Positions 20,044-29,434 are shown, counted from the stretch's first letter. The stretch: 64,000 bases of DNA from Gammaproteobacteria bacterium (GCA_030652335.1 JAUSAW010000006.1:222499-286498); one strand, 5' to 3'. The notes: generated by a model not told the origin, from the sequence alone. A program made the numbers and translations.

Positions 20044-20964
20044 GTGAGCAAGCTTCATAACCCACATGATAGCTTTTCTAAGCTATGTTTAACAAACTCA
20101 GCGGTGGCGGTGGATTTTCTAAAAGCGCATTTGCCTGAATCGATAAAACAGCGCTGCGATTTTACCAGTCTAAGAATTGAGCCCACGGCATATATTGAGG
20201 AAGATCTGCGCCAACATATGGCCGATATTTTATATTCGCTTACCATAGATAAAAAGCCAGGCCTAATTTATTGCTTAGTGGAAAATCAGAGCAAACCTGA
20301 GAGGTTAATGCCGCTACGCTTTTGGCGTTATCAGGCTTCGATACTGAAAAAATATGCTGAGAATAATAAAAGCGCCAAGCAAAAATTGCCGGTAATAGTA
20401 CCCTTGTTGCTTTATACCGGTACACAAAGTCCTTATCCTTATTCATTGGACTTGGCGGATTGTTTTTATGATCCCGTTCTAGCCAGGCAGGTTTTATCGC
20501 AGCCGGCGAGGTTAATTGATCTTAGTGTAACGAGCGATGATGAAATTAAAACGCATGGTAAGGCAGCATTGCTAGAGCTAGTCCAAAAACATATTAGAGG
20601 ACGTGATATTATTGCACTCACTCGAGAAGTTGTTGCATTATTACGTCCTGTTTACGTTAGTCGCGATTTAGCTAGCAATGTGATAAAATACCTGGTGTCA
20701 GAAGGCGAGAGCCAAGATGCTGCTGGTATTATCGAACTATTTAAAAGTGAAACGGAATATAGGAGTGAGGCAATGACTATTGCAGAACAAATTGAACAAT
20801 GGGGTGTTGTAAAAGGCATGCAACAAGGCATGCAACAAGGTAAGCTTGAAGAAGCGCGAGCTATTGCAAAAAATTTGCTGGCAAGAGGTCTGGATTTTGA
20901 TTTAATAAAAGACACTACTGGTTTATCTGCAGAAGAATTAAATAAGCTTAGCACCGCTCATTAA
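20044..20964 (+). CDS. Rpn family recombination-promoting nuclease/putative transposase
   Basis: A 306-residue protein of the Rpn/YhgA-like family with a PD-(D/E)xK nuclease core. The N-terminus HNPHDSFSKLCLTNSAVAVDFL is typical, and Asp in MADILYSL and Glu-x-Gln in LVENQSKPERLMPLRFWRY form the catalytic motif. The C-terminal part has the short repeat KGMQQGMQQGKLEEARAIAK before a final helical segment, also typical and known to vary. GTG at 20044 with upstream GGAG is the best start. Rpn proteins promote RecA-independent recombination in E. coli. Although often labelled transposase, no terminal repeats are seen. The 3' end overlaps the convergent rlmM-like gene by 4 bases. Confidence 0.88.
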   Translation: MSKLHNPHDSFSKLCLTNSAVAVDFLKAHLPESIKQRCDFTSLRIEPTAYIEEDLRQHMADILYSLTIDKKPGLIYCLVENQSKPERLMPLRFWRYQASILKKYAENNKSAKQKLPVIVPLLLYTGTQSPYPYSLDLADCFYDPVLARQVLSQPARLIDLSVTSDDEIKTHGKAALLELVQKHIRGRDIIALTREVVALLRPVYVSRDLASNVIKYLVSEGESQDAAGIIELFKSETEYRSEAMTIAEQIEQWGVVKGMQQGMQQGKLEEARAIAKNLLARGLDFDLIKDTTGLSAEELNKLSTAH

Positions 20965-21896
20965 TTCTCAAAATTCACCCATAAATGTTTTGGGGCCGGA
21001 TAGAAAAACGTTAGTTCATGTTTGTTTTGACTTAAGTGTAAAACACGAGCCTGTGGAATAGCAGCAAGCTTATTAATAATGGCCCAATCCGGTTCACCCT
21101 GTAACTTTACCGTGCAAATCATACGCTTAGCATTGCCAGTCGCTAGCCAGCTTTCTATTAGGCTTAATAAGCGTTCTGGATAACAGATAATGTCACAGAC
21201 TAGCCAGTCGATACGTTCAAATTCAGCAGGATTTAGGGCAAAAGCACTTTGCTGTAAGTATTTAATTCCAGGCAATTTAGCGATGTGCGGTGCCAGTGGG
21301 GCCTTATCGACTGAGATTACGGTAGCACCCAAAGATTGTAATACATATGTCCAGCCACCCGGGCAAGAGCCTAGATCAATGCAAGTCTCACCGGCTTGTG
21401 GGTATTCACCCCATAAACTTAATGCTTCCCAGAGTTTTAAATAGGCCCGGCTCGGTGGCATTTCTTTATCTTCGTTAAATTCATATATGCCATCTGGCAT
21501 GGACTTCCAGCGTTTAGGGCAAAACAGCATTTGGTTCTGTTCCAGCAAACTAAAGCCACCTATTTGCGGCAAGGCCTCGCGAGGTGGGAAATTTACGGTA
21601 AAATTAGACAGCTTTTTAAAATTATCCGATATCAAGGTGCCGCGGCGAATAAAATTAAGTTTATATTGATGCCATAATTTGCTGCCAGACATTCTAAGTT
21701 TAGCCGCACCATCGTTAATCGAGCTGATTTCAGCCTGAGTCACATTAGGCCAGACATCTAAGGCGAAGCAGATATCGGGTTTAGCCGTAGCGGAAAGTAG
21801 GCCCATCTCACCCAATGGCGTGCATTCGCCTAATTCTTGTTTTAGTAGAGGGATAAATTCGGGTTGAGTAATATAAAGATGGGTCTTAGTGGACAT
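20961..21896 (-). CDS. rlmM: RlmM-like 23S rRNA 2'-O-methyltransferase
   Basis: A 311-residue FtsJ-fold SAM methyltransferase. The ATG at 21896 gives MSTKTHLYITQPEFIPLLKQ, a THUMP-like N-terminal part. The catalytic domain has CIDLGSCPGGWTYVLQSLG (SAM loop), IDWLVCDIICYPERLL with the Asp, and ICTVKLQGEPDWAIINKL with the Lys, like E. coli RlmM (C2498 Nm modification). It is about 50 residues shorter than E. coli RlmM (366), so a paralogous function is possible. An in-frame ATG at 21941 would run through the galP terminator and is unlikely. Confidence 0.75.
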   Translation of the reverse strand: MSTKTHLYITQPEFIPLLKQELGECTPLGEMGLLSATAKPDICFALDVWPNVTQAEISSINDGAAKLRMSGSKLWHQYKLNFIRRGTLISDNFKKLSNFTVNFPPREALPQIGGFSLLEQNQMLFCPKRWKSMPDGIYEFNEDKEMPPSRAYLKLWEALSLWGEYPQAGETCIDLGSCPGGWTYVLQSLGATVISVDKAPLAPHIAKLPGIKYLQQSAFALNPAEFERIDWLVCDIICYPERLLSLIESWLATGNAKRMICTVKLQGEPDWAIINKLAAIPQARVLHLSQNKHELTFFYPAPKHLWVNFEN

Positions 21897-21912
21897 TCGG
21901 TGCCTATATAGC

Positions 21913-21938
21913 AAAAATCCTGGACAGGCCAGGATTTT
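21913..21938 (-). terminator. Rho-independent terminator after the galP-type gene
   Basis: Perfect 10-bp stem AAAATCCTGG / CCAGGATTTT with a 5-base loop, 18 bases beyond the transporter stop. On the minus strand it is followed by TTTTTGC. It separates the transporter from rlmM. Confidence 0.85.
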
Positions 21939-21955
21939 CACATAATTAAAAGATT

Positions 21956-23332
21956 TTATCTACCCAAGTTACGGCAACTTTTACCGGCAAACAAATTCGC
22001 TTCGATTTGTTCCAAGGATACATCTTTGGTTTCTGGCACAAAGAAACGAACAAAGATTAAGCTTACTAAGCCTATACCTGAGAACATCCAGAACACACCA
22101 TGTGCACCCAACGTTCCTAATAAGCTTAGGAAAGTAAAGCCGATAATCGCATTGCATAACCAATTGGTAGCAGTGGTAAAGGTTACACCAACATCGCGAC
22201 CCCTTAATGGATAAATCTCAGCACAGAGGATCCACATTATTGGTCCTAAGCTTACGGCGAAGCCAACGATAAACAGCAATAAGAAGGCAACTGCCGCGTA
22301 TTGTAAGGTTGGAGTCGTAATGCCGACATGGAATAAATAACCCAATAGAAATAAACTAATGGTGGTCACACATAGGCCAAAGTATAGGATAGGGCGACGG
22401 CCTAATTTATCCACTAGCAAAATAGCGACTACGGTAGTCAATACGTTAACGCTACCCACCGCAACAGTTCCCCACATTTGTCCGATATGACTGCTAAATC
22501 CAGCCATTTGGAATATGGTAGGCGCATAATACATAACGGTATTAATTCCTGAGAATTGTTGAATAACCTGAAATAGCATGCCAAGTAGCAGCACCTTGAT
22601 AAATAAAGGATTGCGCATCATTTCGCGGAATGAGTGCGTTCTAATTAAGCTGTCTTCAATCTCTTGAACTTCACCAGCCACTTCATGGCTATGGCGAACT
22701 TTATCGAGTACGGCGATAGCCTGGTCTTTATTGCCGCTTAACATTAACCAGCGGGGGCTTTTTGGTAGCATTAATACGGCTAAAAACATAGCGAAGGCTG
22801 GGAAAAATGGCAGACCTAACATCCAGCGCCAGCTTCCAATTAGGCTAAAGGCGGTATCGCTTAAAAATGCAGCTAAGATTCCGATGGTAATCATTAATTG
22901 ATAGAGAGCGATTAAGGCACCGCGAATATTTTTTGGTGCTACCTCGGATAAATACAGCGGGGCGGTAAATGAGGCTAATCCTAAGGCCAGCCCTAAAAAC
23001 AGCCTAACGATGATTAACATGGTGACTGAAACGGCAAAGGCTGAAAATATCGATCCGACTGAAAAGATTAAGGCGCTTATCAAAATAGCAAAACGTCGGC
23101 CATAACGACGCGTAATAAATCCGCTAAATAAGGTCCCGATAACCGCACCGACTAAGATGGCGCTGACGATGGATTCTTGTTCGATAGTAGTGAGGTGGAA
23201 ATCTAGTGTTAGAAACGGCAAGGCCCCTGAAATAGCACCGATATCGATACCAAATAATAAGCCGGCTAATGCGGCAGTAAGGCCAACTATATAGACAAAA
23301 GGTTTATGTTTTAGAGTTTGCTCAGTTTCCAT
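21956..23332 (-). CDS. galP: MFS sugar:proton symporter, probable galactose transporter
   Basis: A 458-residue 12-helix transporter of the MFS sugar porter family. Signatures are GLLFGIDIGAISGALPFL, the GRRFAIL loop after helix 2, LYLSEVAPKNIRGALIALYQ, PKSPRWLMLSG, QQFSGINTVMYYAPTIF, DKLGRRPILYFG and the PETKDVSLEQIE C-terminal motif. This pattern is shared by GalP, AraE and XylE. Galactose is inferred from the divergently placed galT-galK. The 333-base intergenic region carries two inverted repeats, one on a candidate -10 box of this gene. Confidence 0.88.
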   Translation of the reverse strand: METEQTLKHKPFVYIVGLTAALAGLLFGIDIGAISGALPFLTLDFHLTTIEQESIVSAILVGAVIGTLFSGFITRRYGRRFAILISALIFSVGSIFSAFAVSVTMLIIVRLFLGLALGLASFTAPLYLSEVAPKNIRGALIALYQLMITIGILAAFLSDTAFSLIGSWRWMLGLPFFPAFAMFLAVLMLPKSPRWLMLSGNKDQAIAVLDKVRHSHEVAGEVQEIEDSLIRTHSFREMMRNPLFIKVLLLGMLFQVIQQFSGINTVMYYAPTIFQMAGFSSHIGQMWGTVAVGSVNVLTTVVAILLVDKLGRRPILYFGLCVTTISLFLLGYLFHVGITTPTLQYAAVAFLLLFIVGFAVSLGPIMWILCAEIYPLRGRDVGVTFTTATNWLCNAIIGFTFLSLLGTLGAHGVFWMFSGIGLVSLIFVRFFVPETKDVSLEQIEANLFAGKSCRNLGR

Positions 23333-23390
23333 AAGATATTTATCCTTTTTTGCTCATTTAAATCGAATTATTGAGGCTGATTGCATTATA

Positions 23391-23420
23391 GGAGCTTCCG
23401 CTAAAAATAGCGGGAGCTCC
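23391..23420. promoter_or_regulatory. Inverted repeat at the galP-type promoter
   Basis: Arms GGAGCTTCCGCTA and TAGCGGGAGCTCC (one mismatch) around AAAA. Directly next to it, on the minus strand, is TATAAT (23385-23390), so the repeat fills the spacer and -35 position of a candidate promoter for the transporter gene. It could be an operator or an RNA hairpin. Confidence 0.55.
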
Positions 23421-23464
23421 TTTCCAAGTTTTAATGCAGCGCCCGAAATGAATTCGTGCTTGCA

Positions 23465-23498
23465 TTAAGGGGAGATAATCGCGATTCTCTCCCCTTAA
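23465..23498. promoter_or_regulatory. 34-base near-perfect palindrome in the gal intergenic region
   Basis: Symmetric sequence TTAAGGGGAGA ... TCTCCCCTTAA around ATCGCGAT, with one mismatched pair. No T tract follows on either strand, so it is unlikely to be a terminator. It lies between the divergent transporter and galTK promoters and looks like a regulator-binding site. Confidence 0.55.
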
Positions 23499-23542
23499 AA
23501 TCCCCACATCGCGTAAGGAAATTCCCGCAATGTGTTGATTAT

Positions 23543-23572
23543 TTGTGCGAGAATTAATGTTTGCATTATATA
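23543..23572 (+). promoter_or_regulatory. Candidate sigma70 promoter of galTK
   Basis: -35 TTGTGC (23543-23548), an 18-base spacer and -10 TATATA (23567-23572), about 94 bases before the galT start. Partial consensus match. Confidence 0.4.
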
Positions 23573-23665
23573 CCATAATTGCAAATAAGTTCATTGTTCA
23601 AGCAGGCAAAGAACACTATCATGAAGTTTCTGCCGAGTAAACATATGCCCGAGGAGTCTCTCAGA

Positions 23666-24703
23666 ATGATGGATATTAGTAATTCACCCCATAGACGCTA
23701 TAACCCTTTGAAGGGTGAATGGGTATTAGTTTCGCCGCATCGAGCTATGAGGCCTTGGCAGGGTCAGCAAGAATCGGTGCCATTGGAAAATAAACTAGCT
23801 TTCGATCCCGATTGTTATCTTTGTCCAGGCAATACCCGAATTAGCGGTAAAAAGAACCCGGCTTATGAGCAGACTTATGTATTTAGCAATGATAGCTCGG
23901 CCTTATTCCCGGATGCTGAGTTTCACGTTAAAAATAAACCTTTATTATTACAGGCTGAAAAAGCCGTCGGCACTACCCGAGTCATCTGTTTTTCGCCCAA
24001 GCATGATTTGACCTTGGCCGATTTAAGCGTGCCTGAGTTAACTACCGTGATTAATACCATGGTCGATCAAGTGGAAGAGCTAAAACAAAAATATACCTGG
24101 ATTCAAATTTTTGAGAATAAAGGCGAAATAATGGGTTGTTCTAGCCCGCATCCGCATGGGCAAATTTGGGCCAGTGAACATATTCCTAACGAAGCTATGC
24201 GTGAAGAAACGCACCAATCCGCTTATTATAATACTCATGGCAAGCCTTTGTTATTAGATTATGCCGAATTAGAAATGCAACAAAACGAGCGTATCGTCTG
24301 TGAAAATGAGGATTGGTTAGTAGTGGTGCCATTTTGGGCGACCTGGCCATTTGAAACTTTATTATTGCCTAAGTTTCAGGTCCAACATTTGCCGGGTTTA
24401 TCGCCTAAACAAATTCAAAGCCTAGCCAAAATACTGCAAATACTATTGGCGAAATACGACAACTTATTTAATGTCTCTTTTCCTTATTCGATGGGCTGGC
24501 ATGGTGCGCCTTATAATGGTAAAGCTAATGAACATTGGCAATTTCATGCTCATTTTTACCCGCCGCTATTACGCTCGGCAAGTATTAAGAAATTTATGGT
24601 CGGTTATGAGATGCTGGCTGAAGCTCAGCGCGATCTAACCGCCGAACAAGCTGCCGAAAGATTGCGAGAGCTTCCCGACACTAAGCAAAAAGGTGCAGCA
24701 TGA
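23666..24703 (+). CDS. galT: Galactose-1-phosphate uridylyltransferase
   Basis: A 345-residue HIT-superfamily enzyme of the Leloir pathway, exchanging UDP between glucose-1-P and galactose-1-P. Visible: HRRYNPLKGEWVLVSPHR, the zinc pair in CYLCPGNTR, and the active site SSPHPHGQIWASEH with the nucleophilic His. The C-terminal part has MGWHGAPY and HWQFHAHFYPPLLRSASIKK. The ATG at 23666 is chosen because GAGGAG precedes it by 9 bases and length then matches E. coli GalT (348). The stop overlaps galK as ATGA. Confidence 0.96.
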   Translation: MMDISNSPHRRYNPLKGEWVLVSPHRAMRPWQGQQESVPLENKLAFDPDCYLCPGNTRISGKKNPAYEQTYVFSNDSSALFPDAEFHVKNKPLLLQAEKAVGTTRVICFSPKHDLTLADLSVPELTTVINTMVDQVEELKQKYTWIQIFENKGEIMGCSSPHPHGQIWASEHIPNEAMREETHQSAYYNTHGKPLLLDYAELEMQQNERIVCENEDWLVVVPFWATWPFETLLLPKFQVQHLPGLSPKQIQSLAKILQILLAKYDNLFNVSFPYSMGWHGAPYNGKANEHWQFHAHFYPPLLRSASIKKFMVGYEMLAEAQRDLTAEQAAERLRELPDTKQKGAA

Positions 24704-25854
24704 GGCAAGCCGTCTTAGATGAATTTTTAAAAATCTATAATAAGCCCGCCACTCATGTGATTCGTTCACCCGGGCGAGTGAATATTATCGGAGAGCATAC
24801 CGATTATAATGAAGGCTTTGTCCTGCCTATGGCATTGGAACGCGCGACCTGGCTGGCTATTTTTCCTCGCGATGATGCGATTGTCTATGTGGAAAGTAAG
24901 GGGCGGGGCCGCACCCAGATTGATTTGAATAATTTAACTCGACCTTATGATAAAGCCAAATGGTATGATTATATACAAGGCGTGGCCTGGGTCTTAAGTG
25001 AAGAATTTTCGCAGAAATTAAAAGGCTTCGATGCAATAGTCATGTCGGATGTGCCGGTTGGAGCTGGCCTATCTTCTTCTGCCGCCTTTGAGCTGGCAAT
25101 TGCTCGCGCATTGGCGATTAGTTCTCATTTAGTTTGGGACCCCGTACGGATGGCAAAACTTTGCCAAAAATCTGAAAATCAATGGGTGGGCGTTAACTGC
25201 GGCATTATGGACCAGATGATTTGCGCGGTCGGTCAAAAAGACCATGCCGTTTTAATCGACTGTCGGACCTTAGAAACTCAATTGGCCACTGTGCCTAAAG
25301 ACACGGTAGTCGTCGTTATGGATACCAGTACCAGGAGAGGGCTAGTAGGTTCAGCTTATAACGAAAGGCGAGAGCAATGCGAGTCTGTAGCTAAAGTTTT
25401 GGGGGTGCGATTTCTACGCGATGTAAGCTTGGATACCTTAATCACAAATAAAGCCAAGATCGACCCTATTGCCTATAAGCGCGCCTATCATGTGATCTCT
25501 GAAAATGATCGGGTGCTAGAGGCCGTTATCGCCATGCAAAATAACGATGCGGTGAAATTAGGGCAGTTAATGGTGGACAGTCATAGTAGCTTAAACCGGG
25601 ATTTTGAAGTCTGTAATGAGGCCTTAAATATTATGGTCAATATCGCTCAAAATCTGCCTTCTTGTTATGGTGCCAGAATGACCGGGGCGGGTTTTGGGGG
25701 TTGTGCGGTGGCTTTAGTGCAAAAAGACCAGGCTGAGCAATTTGCAGAAGTAGTCGCTCGTGAATTTCAAAAGCAGACCGGCTTAACGCCGAGTATTTAT
25801 ATTAGCTTGGCTACTGAAGGTTGTAGTATAGAGACTCCTCTTCCTCGCCTCTAA
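24700..25854 (+). CDS. galK: Galactokinase
   Basis: A 384-residue GHMP kinase phosphorylating galactose. The N-terminal RSPGRVNIIGEHTDYNEGFV is the galactokinase signature. The ATP loop is VPVGAGLSSSAAFELAIARA, and the C-terminal motif is GARMTGAGFGGCAVALV. The catalytic Asp region CGIMDQMICAVGQ is intact. It is coupled to galT by a 4-base overlap. galE and galM are not in the window. Its end overlaps the convergent elbB gene by four bases. Confidence 0.97.
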   Translation: MRQAVLDEFLKIYNKPATHVIRSPGRVNIIGEHTDYNEGFVLPMALERATWLAIFPRDDAIVYVESKGRGRTQIDLNNLTRPYDKAKWYDYIQGVAWVLSEEFSQKLKGFDAIVMSDVPVGAGLSSSAAFELAIARALAISSHLVWDPVRMAKLCQKSENQWVGVNCGIMDQMICAVGQKDHAVLIDCRTLETQLATVPKDTVVVVMDTSTRRGLVGSAYNERREQCESVAKVLGVRFLRDVSLDTLITNKAKIDPIAYKRAYHVISENDRVLEAVIAMQNNDAVKLGQLMVDSHSSLNRDFEVCNEALNIMVNIAQNLPSCYGARMTGAGFGGCAVALVQKDQAEQFAEVVAREFQKQTGLTPSIYISLATEGCSIETPLPRL

Positions 25855-26540
25855 AGTAACTCGACCTCTTCCACAAGGGAGAGGGGGTAAGCGAACTCCA
25901 ATACTTTTTTAACCAGCTTCTCGATACCCTTTTGCACATCGGCAATAGTCGGCCCTAGCATATAAGCGGGAGTGCTCACTAGTTTATAGCGAGCATCCAC
26001 TACGATATCATCGACCGGGCAATTTACATGAATAGCGCCATGCGCCTTAGCCATTTTAGCCGTTGCGGAGTCATTACCGATAGTCATCTTGGCGCCAGCT
26101 GGATAGATAAAAGGAATCATCATCGGGGAGATGCAAATAAAGCCCATCGGTTTGCCGGTGGCTTGAAAAGCCTTAGCAAATTTCAGTATATCGGGTTCAA
26201 CTTTGTAATCTTGGCCTCTAATGGCGAGATCGAATAGATTTTTCGCCGCGCCATTGCCACCAGGGAAAATAACCGCATCGTAGTCTTCCACTTTTGCTTG
26301 ATCGAGGACTTTTACATTACCGCGCATAATTCTGGCGGCTTCTACTAGGATATTGCGAGTGCCTGCCTCAGGCTTTTGAGCATAATGGTTAAATACTTCG
26401 TATTGATCACGATTAGGCGCCAGGCCTTCATAGCTTGCGCCATTTTGGGCTAAAGCCAATAGGGTAAGGGTAGCCTCATGGATTTCAGAACCGTCCATTT
26501 GGCCACAGCCGGCGAGCACTACGGCTATTTTCTTCATCAT
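25851..26540 (-). CDS. elbB: ElbB (glyoxalase III-like, DJ-1/PfpI superfamily)
   Basis: A 229-residue class I amidotransferase-like protein. IAVVLAGCGQMDGSEIHEA, YDAVIFPGGNGAAKNLFDL and KPMGFICISPMMIPFIYPAG (nucleophile-elbow Cys in FICISP) follow E. coli ElbB, once linked to isoprenoid biosynthesis and with weak glyoxalase activity. Translation is coupled to the upstream ppx/gppA gene by an ATGA overlap, with AGGAG 11 bases before the start. A second ATG lies at residue 2. Confidence 0.9.
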   Translation of the reverse strand: MMKKIAVVLAGCGQMDGSEIHEATLTLLALAQNGASYEGLAPNRDQYEVFNHYAQKPEAGTRNILVEAARIMRGNVKVLDQAKVEDYDAVIFPGGNGAAKNLFDLAIRGQDYKVEPDILKFAKAFQATGKPMGFICISPMMIPFIYPAGAKMTIGNDSATAKMAKAHGAIHVNCPVDDIVVDARYKLVSTPAYMLGPTIADVQKGIEKLVKKVLEFAYPLSLVEEVELL

Positions 26541-27562
26541 GCGCTTTTTCTCCTTTCTTTGTCATTCTCACGTCGGCGGGAGTCCAGATCGAGTTCTGGA
26601 TTATAATGAAGGGCGTTATCAGGATGCTGCCTCTCTATAGCGGTTTGTCCCTTAAGGGAAGCCATTAACTCATGTAAAATAGCTTCTCGCACTCCGCCGG
26701 GTGATAGTTGCATTTCTTGAATATTAAGGACTTCGAATATGCCTAATAAGATGCATAGGCCGCCAGCCAAGATGCTTTCTCGATCTTCACGTACCCCGAC
26801 AAATTTAATCGCCTCAACAGTTTTAACGGCCAGTAGTTTTTGAACAATAAGTTCTAGCCCCGTTTTGTCTATATAACCTTTATGCCAGCCTAATGCATGC
26901 AATAATGATGAAATAGTTTGAATGGTGCCAGATGAGCCTAAACAATGTTGCCAGCCAAATCCTTGCAAGGTTTGTACAATAGGAGCCAGATTAGCGCGAG
27001 CCTCGGCTAAAGCCGCATTAAAATTCCCTTGAGTTAATAAGCCATCAGAAAAAAATTGTTGTTGAAAGCCCACGCAGCCCATTGGAAGGCTAGTCAGTGT
27101 GACGATATTATTGCCTTTCCCGACGATAAGTTCTGTACTGCCACCACCTATATCGATTACTAGGGTGTGATGATTATTGTTAATATTGATACCGAGTGAG
27201 GCCCCTAAATAGACTAGGCGGGCTTCTTCTTCGCCAGAGATAACTTGAATCGGAAAGCCCAGTGCAGTCTCAGCTTGGCTTAAAAATTCCACATCATGCA
27301 TGGTGCGCAGGGTATAAGTACCAATTACTTTGGCGTAATCCACTTTATGTTTTTTAAGGTTAGCCGAGAAATCTGCCAAGCATGCCAGCGCAGTTTGTTT
27401 GGCCTTATCGCTTAAATGTTGCTCGCGATCGATGCCAGCCCTTAGTTTGACCTGCTGCTTTTGACGTAGCACGGTGCGCTTTCGGCCGTGCTTATCCAGG
27501 CGTGAAATGAGCATATGAAAGCTGTTGGAGCCTAAATCGATGGTAGCAAGTGTTATGCTCAT
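26537..27562 (-). CDS. Ppx/GppA family phosphatase (short form)
   Basis: A 341-residue ASKHA phosphatase acting on polyphosphate or pppGpp. MSITLATIDLGSNSFHMLIS, GTYTLRTMHDVEFLS, VISGEEEARLVYLGAS, LVIDIGGGSTELIVGKG and LGSSGTIQTIS are family hallmarks. It is a short form lacking the C-terminal HD domain of E. coli Ppx/GppA. The last 25 or so residues, including SRRRENDKERRKSA, are translated through a palindromic repeat element (26561-26603), so the native tail seems to have been extended by it. Divergent from trxA. Confidence 0.87.
   Translation of the reverse strand: MSITLATIDLGSNSFHMLISRLDKHGRKRTVLRQKQQVKLRAGIDREQHLSDKAKQTALACLADFSANLKKHKVDYAKVIGTYTLRTMHDVEFLSQAETALGFPIQVISGEEEARLVYLGASLGININNNHHTLVIDIGGGSTELIVGKGNNIVTLTSLPMGCVGFQQQFFSDGLLTQGNFNAALAEARANLAPIVQTLQGFGWQHCLGSSGTIQTISSLLHALGWHKGYIDKTGLELIVQKLLAVKTVEAIKFVGVREDRESILAGGLCILLGIFEVLNIQEMQLSPGGVREAILHELMASLKGQTAIERQHPDNALHYNPELDLDSRRRENDKERRKSA
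26561..26603. repeat. Palindromic repeat inside the 3' end of the ppx/gppA gene
   Basis: Begins GTCATTCTCACGTCGGCGGG then AGTCCAGAT...TTCTGGAT, the general form of the GTCATTC...GGCGGGAATCC repeats in many proteobacteria and rickettsiae. It is related in its GTCATYCT end to the other repeats in this window. It is translated in frame as part of the phosphatase C-terminus. Confidence 0.6.
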
Positions 27563-27662
27563 ACAATTGTACTTATTCAGGTTTTAGTATAATGTGTACA
27601 ATATACCTATTTATAAATAGCTTCTACAACTCCAGTTAAAATTAATTATTGAGAGAGGAACC

Positions 27663-27998
27663 ATGACTAGTATTATAGTAGATGTAAATGATAGTAATTT
27701 TGAGCAAGAAGTAATTCAATCCGATAAGCCTGTATTAGTTGATTTCTGGGCAGAATGGTGTGGCCCTTGCAAGATGATCGCGCCTATTCTTCACGATATA
27801 GCAGCCGATCAAAATTATGCCAGCAAAATAAAAATTGCCAAGGTTAATGTGGATCAAAGCTCTCAAGCTCCTGCTAAATACGGGATTCGCGGCATTCCAA
27901 CCTTAATGATATTTAAGGCTGGCAACTTAGTGGCCACCAAAGTAGGTGCTTTAAGCAAGGCGCAATTAACCAGCTTTATCGATGAGAACCTAGGTTAA
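27663..27998 (+). CDS. trxA: Thioredoxin 1
   Basis: A 111-residue thioredoxin with the active site WAEWCGPCKMIAP, the cis-Pro loop YGIRGIPTLMIFK and the standard length. It reduces cytoplasmic disulfides. The GAGAGAGGA ribosome site precedes the ATG. It is followed by rho with a 167-base gap, the trxA-rho order found in E. coli. The candidate -10 TATAAT lies at 27588-27593, with the divergent ppx gene on the other side. Confidence 0.98.
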   Translation: MTSIIVDVNDSNFEQEVIQSDKPVLVDFWAEWCGPCKMIAPILHDIAADQNYASKIKIAKVNVDQSSQAPAKYGIRGIPTLMIFKAGNLVATKVGALSKAQLTSFIDENLG

Positions 27999-28165
27999 TT
28001 GAATTTGCTTGCAATTCCCCCGTAGTCTTACTACAATCTGCACTGAATTCGAAAATTGCCAAGTTACCGAAGTATTCGATGACTTGGCCCTCGTGTTAAT
28101 TTCATTCCAAATTCCAGATTACTATACATTTTAGCTCAACTGACCAACCTGAAGACCAAACCACC

Positions 28166-29428
28166 ATGAATCTAAATGAACTTAAGAAAAAATCTATTTC
28201 AGAATTGATGGAAATCTCCCAATCACTCGGCTTAGACAGTACCGGACGCGCTCGTAAACAAGAGATTATCTTCTCTATATTGAAGACCCAAGCGCGCAAA
28301 GGCGAAGATATTTTCGGCGAAGGGGTATTAGAAGTCCTGGCCGATGGCTTTGGTTTTTTACGTTCCTCAGACAGCTCCTACTTTGCTAACCCAGACGATG
28401 TGTATGTACCGCCTCAATTGATTCGTCGCTTGCATTTACGTACCGGCGATAGCATTAGTGCCAAAATTAGACCGCCTAAAGATAACGAGCGATATTTTGC
28501 GGTCACTAAAATAAATTCGGTAAACTTTGATCCACCCGAACAAGCCAAACAAAAGATTTTATTTGAAAACTTAACCCCATTATTCCCAGAACAACGTCTG
28601 ATTATGGAATTGGGTAACGGCTCTACCGAAGATTTAACCGCTAGAATTATCGACCTTGCCGCACCTACTGGTAAAGGCCAAAGGGGCTTAATCGTATCGC
28701 CGCCTAAAGTCGGTAAAACCATTATGCTACAAAATATTGCTTCCTCGATTTCACAAAATTACCCAGAATGCTTCTTAATCGTATTGTTAATCGATGAACG
28801 TCCTGAAGAAGTAACAGAAATGGCTCGCACCGTACGCGGTGAAGTGGTTGCCAGTACTTTTGATGAACCCGCTACCCGTCACGTTCAATTGGCCGAAATG
28901 GTTATCGAAAAAGCCAAGCGTCTCGTCGAGCATAAACACGATGTGGTCATTCTTTTAGATTCGATTACGCGTCTAGCTCGTGCTTATAATACCGTTCTAC
29001 CCGCTTCCGGTAAGGTATTAACCGGAGGAGTAGATGCGAATGCGCTGCAAAGACCTAAGCGCTTTTTTGGTGCGGCTCGTAATACCGCAGAGGGCGGAAG
29101 CTTAACCATTATCGCCACAGCGCTTGTCGAAACCGGATCCAAAATGGATGAGGTTATCTTTGAGGAATTCAAAGGTACCGGCAATATGGAATTGCGTCTG
29201 GATCGTAAAATCGCCGAAAAACGCGTTTATCCTGCCATTAACTTTAGCCAATCCGGCACCCGCCGTGAAGAACTCATTACCAAGCCTGATGAACTACAAC
29301 GTTTATGGATATTGCGTAAGATTCTGCATCCTATGAACGAGATTTCAGCGATGGAATTCTTAACAGAACGTCTGAAAGATACTAAGACCAATGAAGAGTT
29401 CTTCAACGCTATGAAACGCCAGTCTTAA
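28166..29428 (+). CDS. rho: Transcription termination factor Rho
   Basis: A 420-residue hexameric RNA helicase. The N-terminal [20 protein letters not shown] and the cold-shock-like RNA-binding part ([20 protein letters not shown]) are followed by the ATPase domain with Walker [16 protein letters not shown] and Walker [17 protein letters not shown]. The R-loop region [20 protein letters not shown] is conserved. Length equals E. coli Rho (419). The 167-base leader after trxA could serve autoregulation, but no specific structure stands out. Codon use and conservation are ordinary. Confidence 0.99.
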   Translation: MNLNELKKKSISELMEISQSLGLDSTGRARKQEIIFSILKTQARKGEDIFGEGVLEVLADGFGFLRSSDSSYFANPDDVYVPPQLIRRLHLRTGDSISAKIRPPKDNERYFAVTKINSVNFDPPEQAKQKILFENLTPLFPEQRLIMELGNGSTEDLTARIIDLAAPTGKGQRGLIVSPPKVGKTIMLQNIASSISQNYPECFLIVLLIDERPEEVTEMARTVRGEVVASTFDEPATRHVQLAEMVIEKAKRLVEHKHDVVILLDSITRLARAYNTVLPASGKVLTGGVDANALQRPKRFFGAARNTAEGGSLTIIATALVETGSKMDEVIFEEFKGTGNMELRLDRKIAEKRVYPAINFSQSGTRREELITKPDELQRLWILRKILHPMNEISAMEFLTERLKDTKTNEEFFNAMKRQS

Positions 29429-29434
29429 ATGACA

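Noticed and set aside
20044..20964. Rpn gene as part of a transposon
   Set aside because: No terminal inverted repeats or target duplication flank it; Rpn proteins are misnamed transposases.
21897..21941. Longer N-terminus for the RlmM-like protein
   Set aside because: It would be translated from the galP terminator hairpin; the ATG at 21896 is the family-like start.
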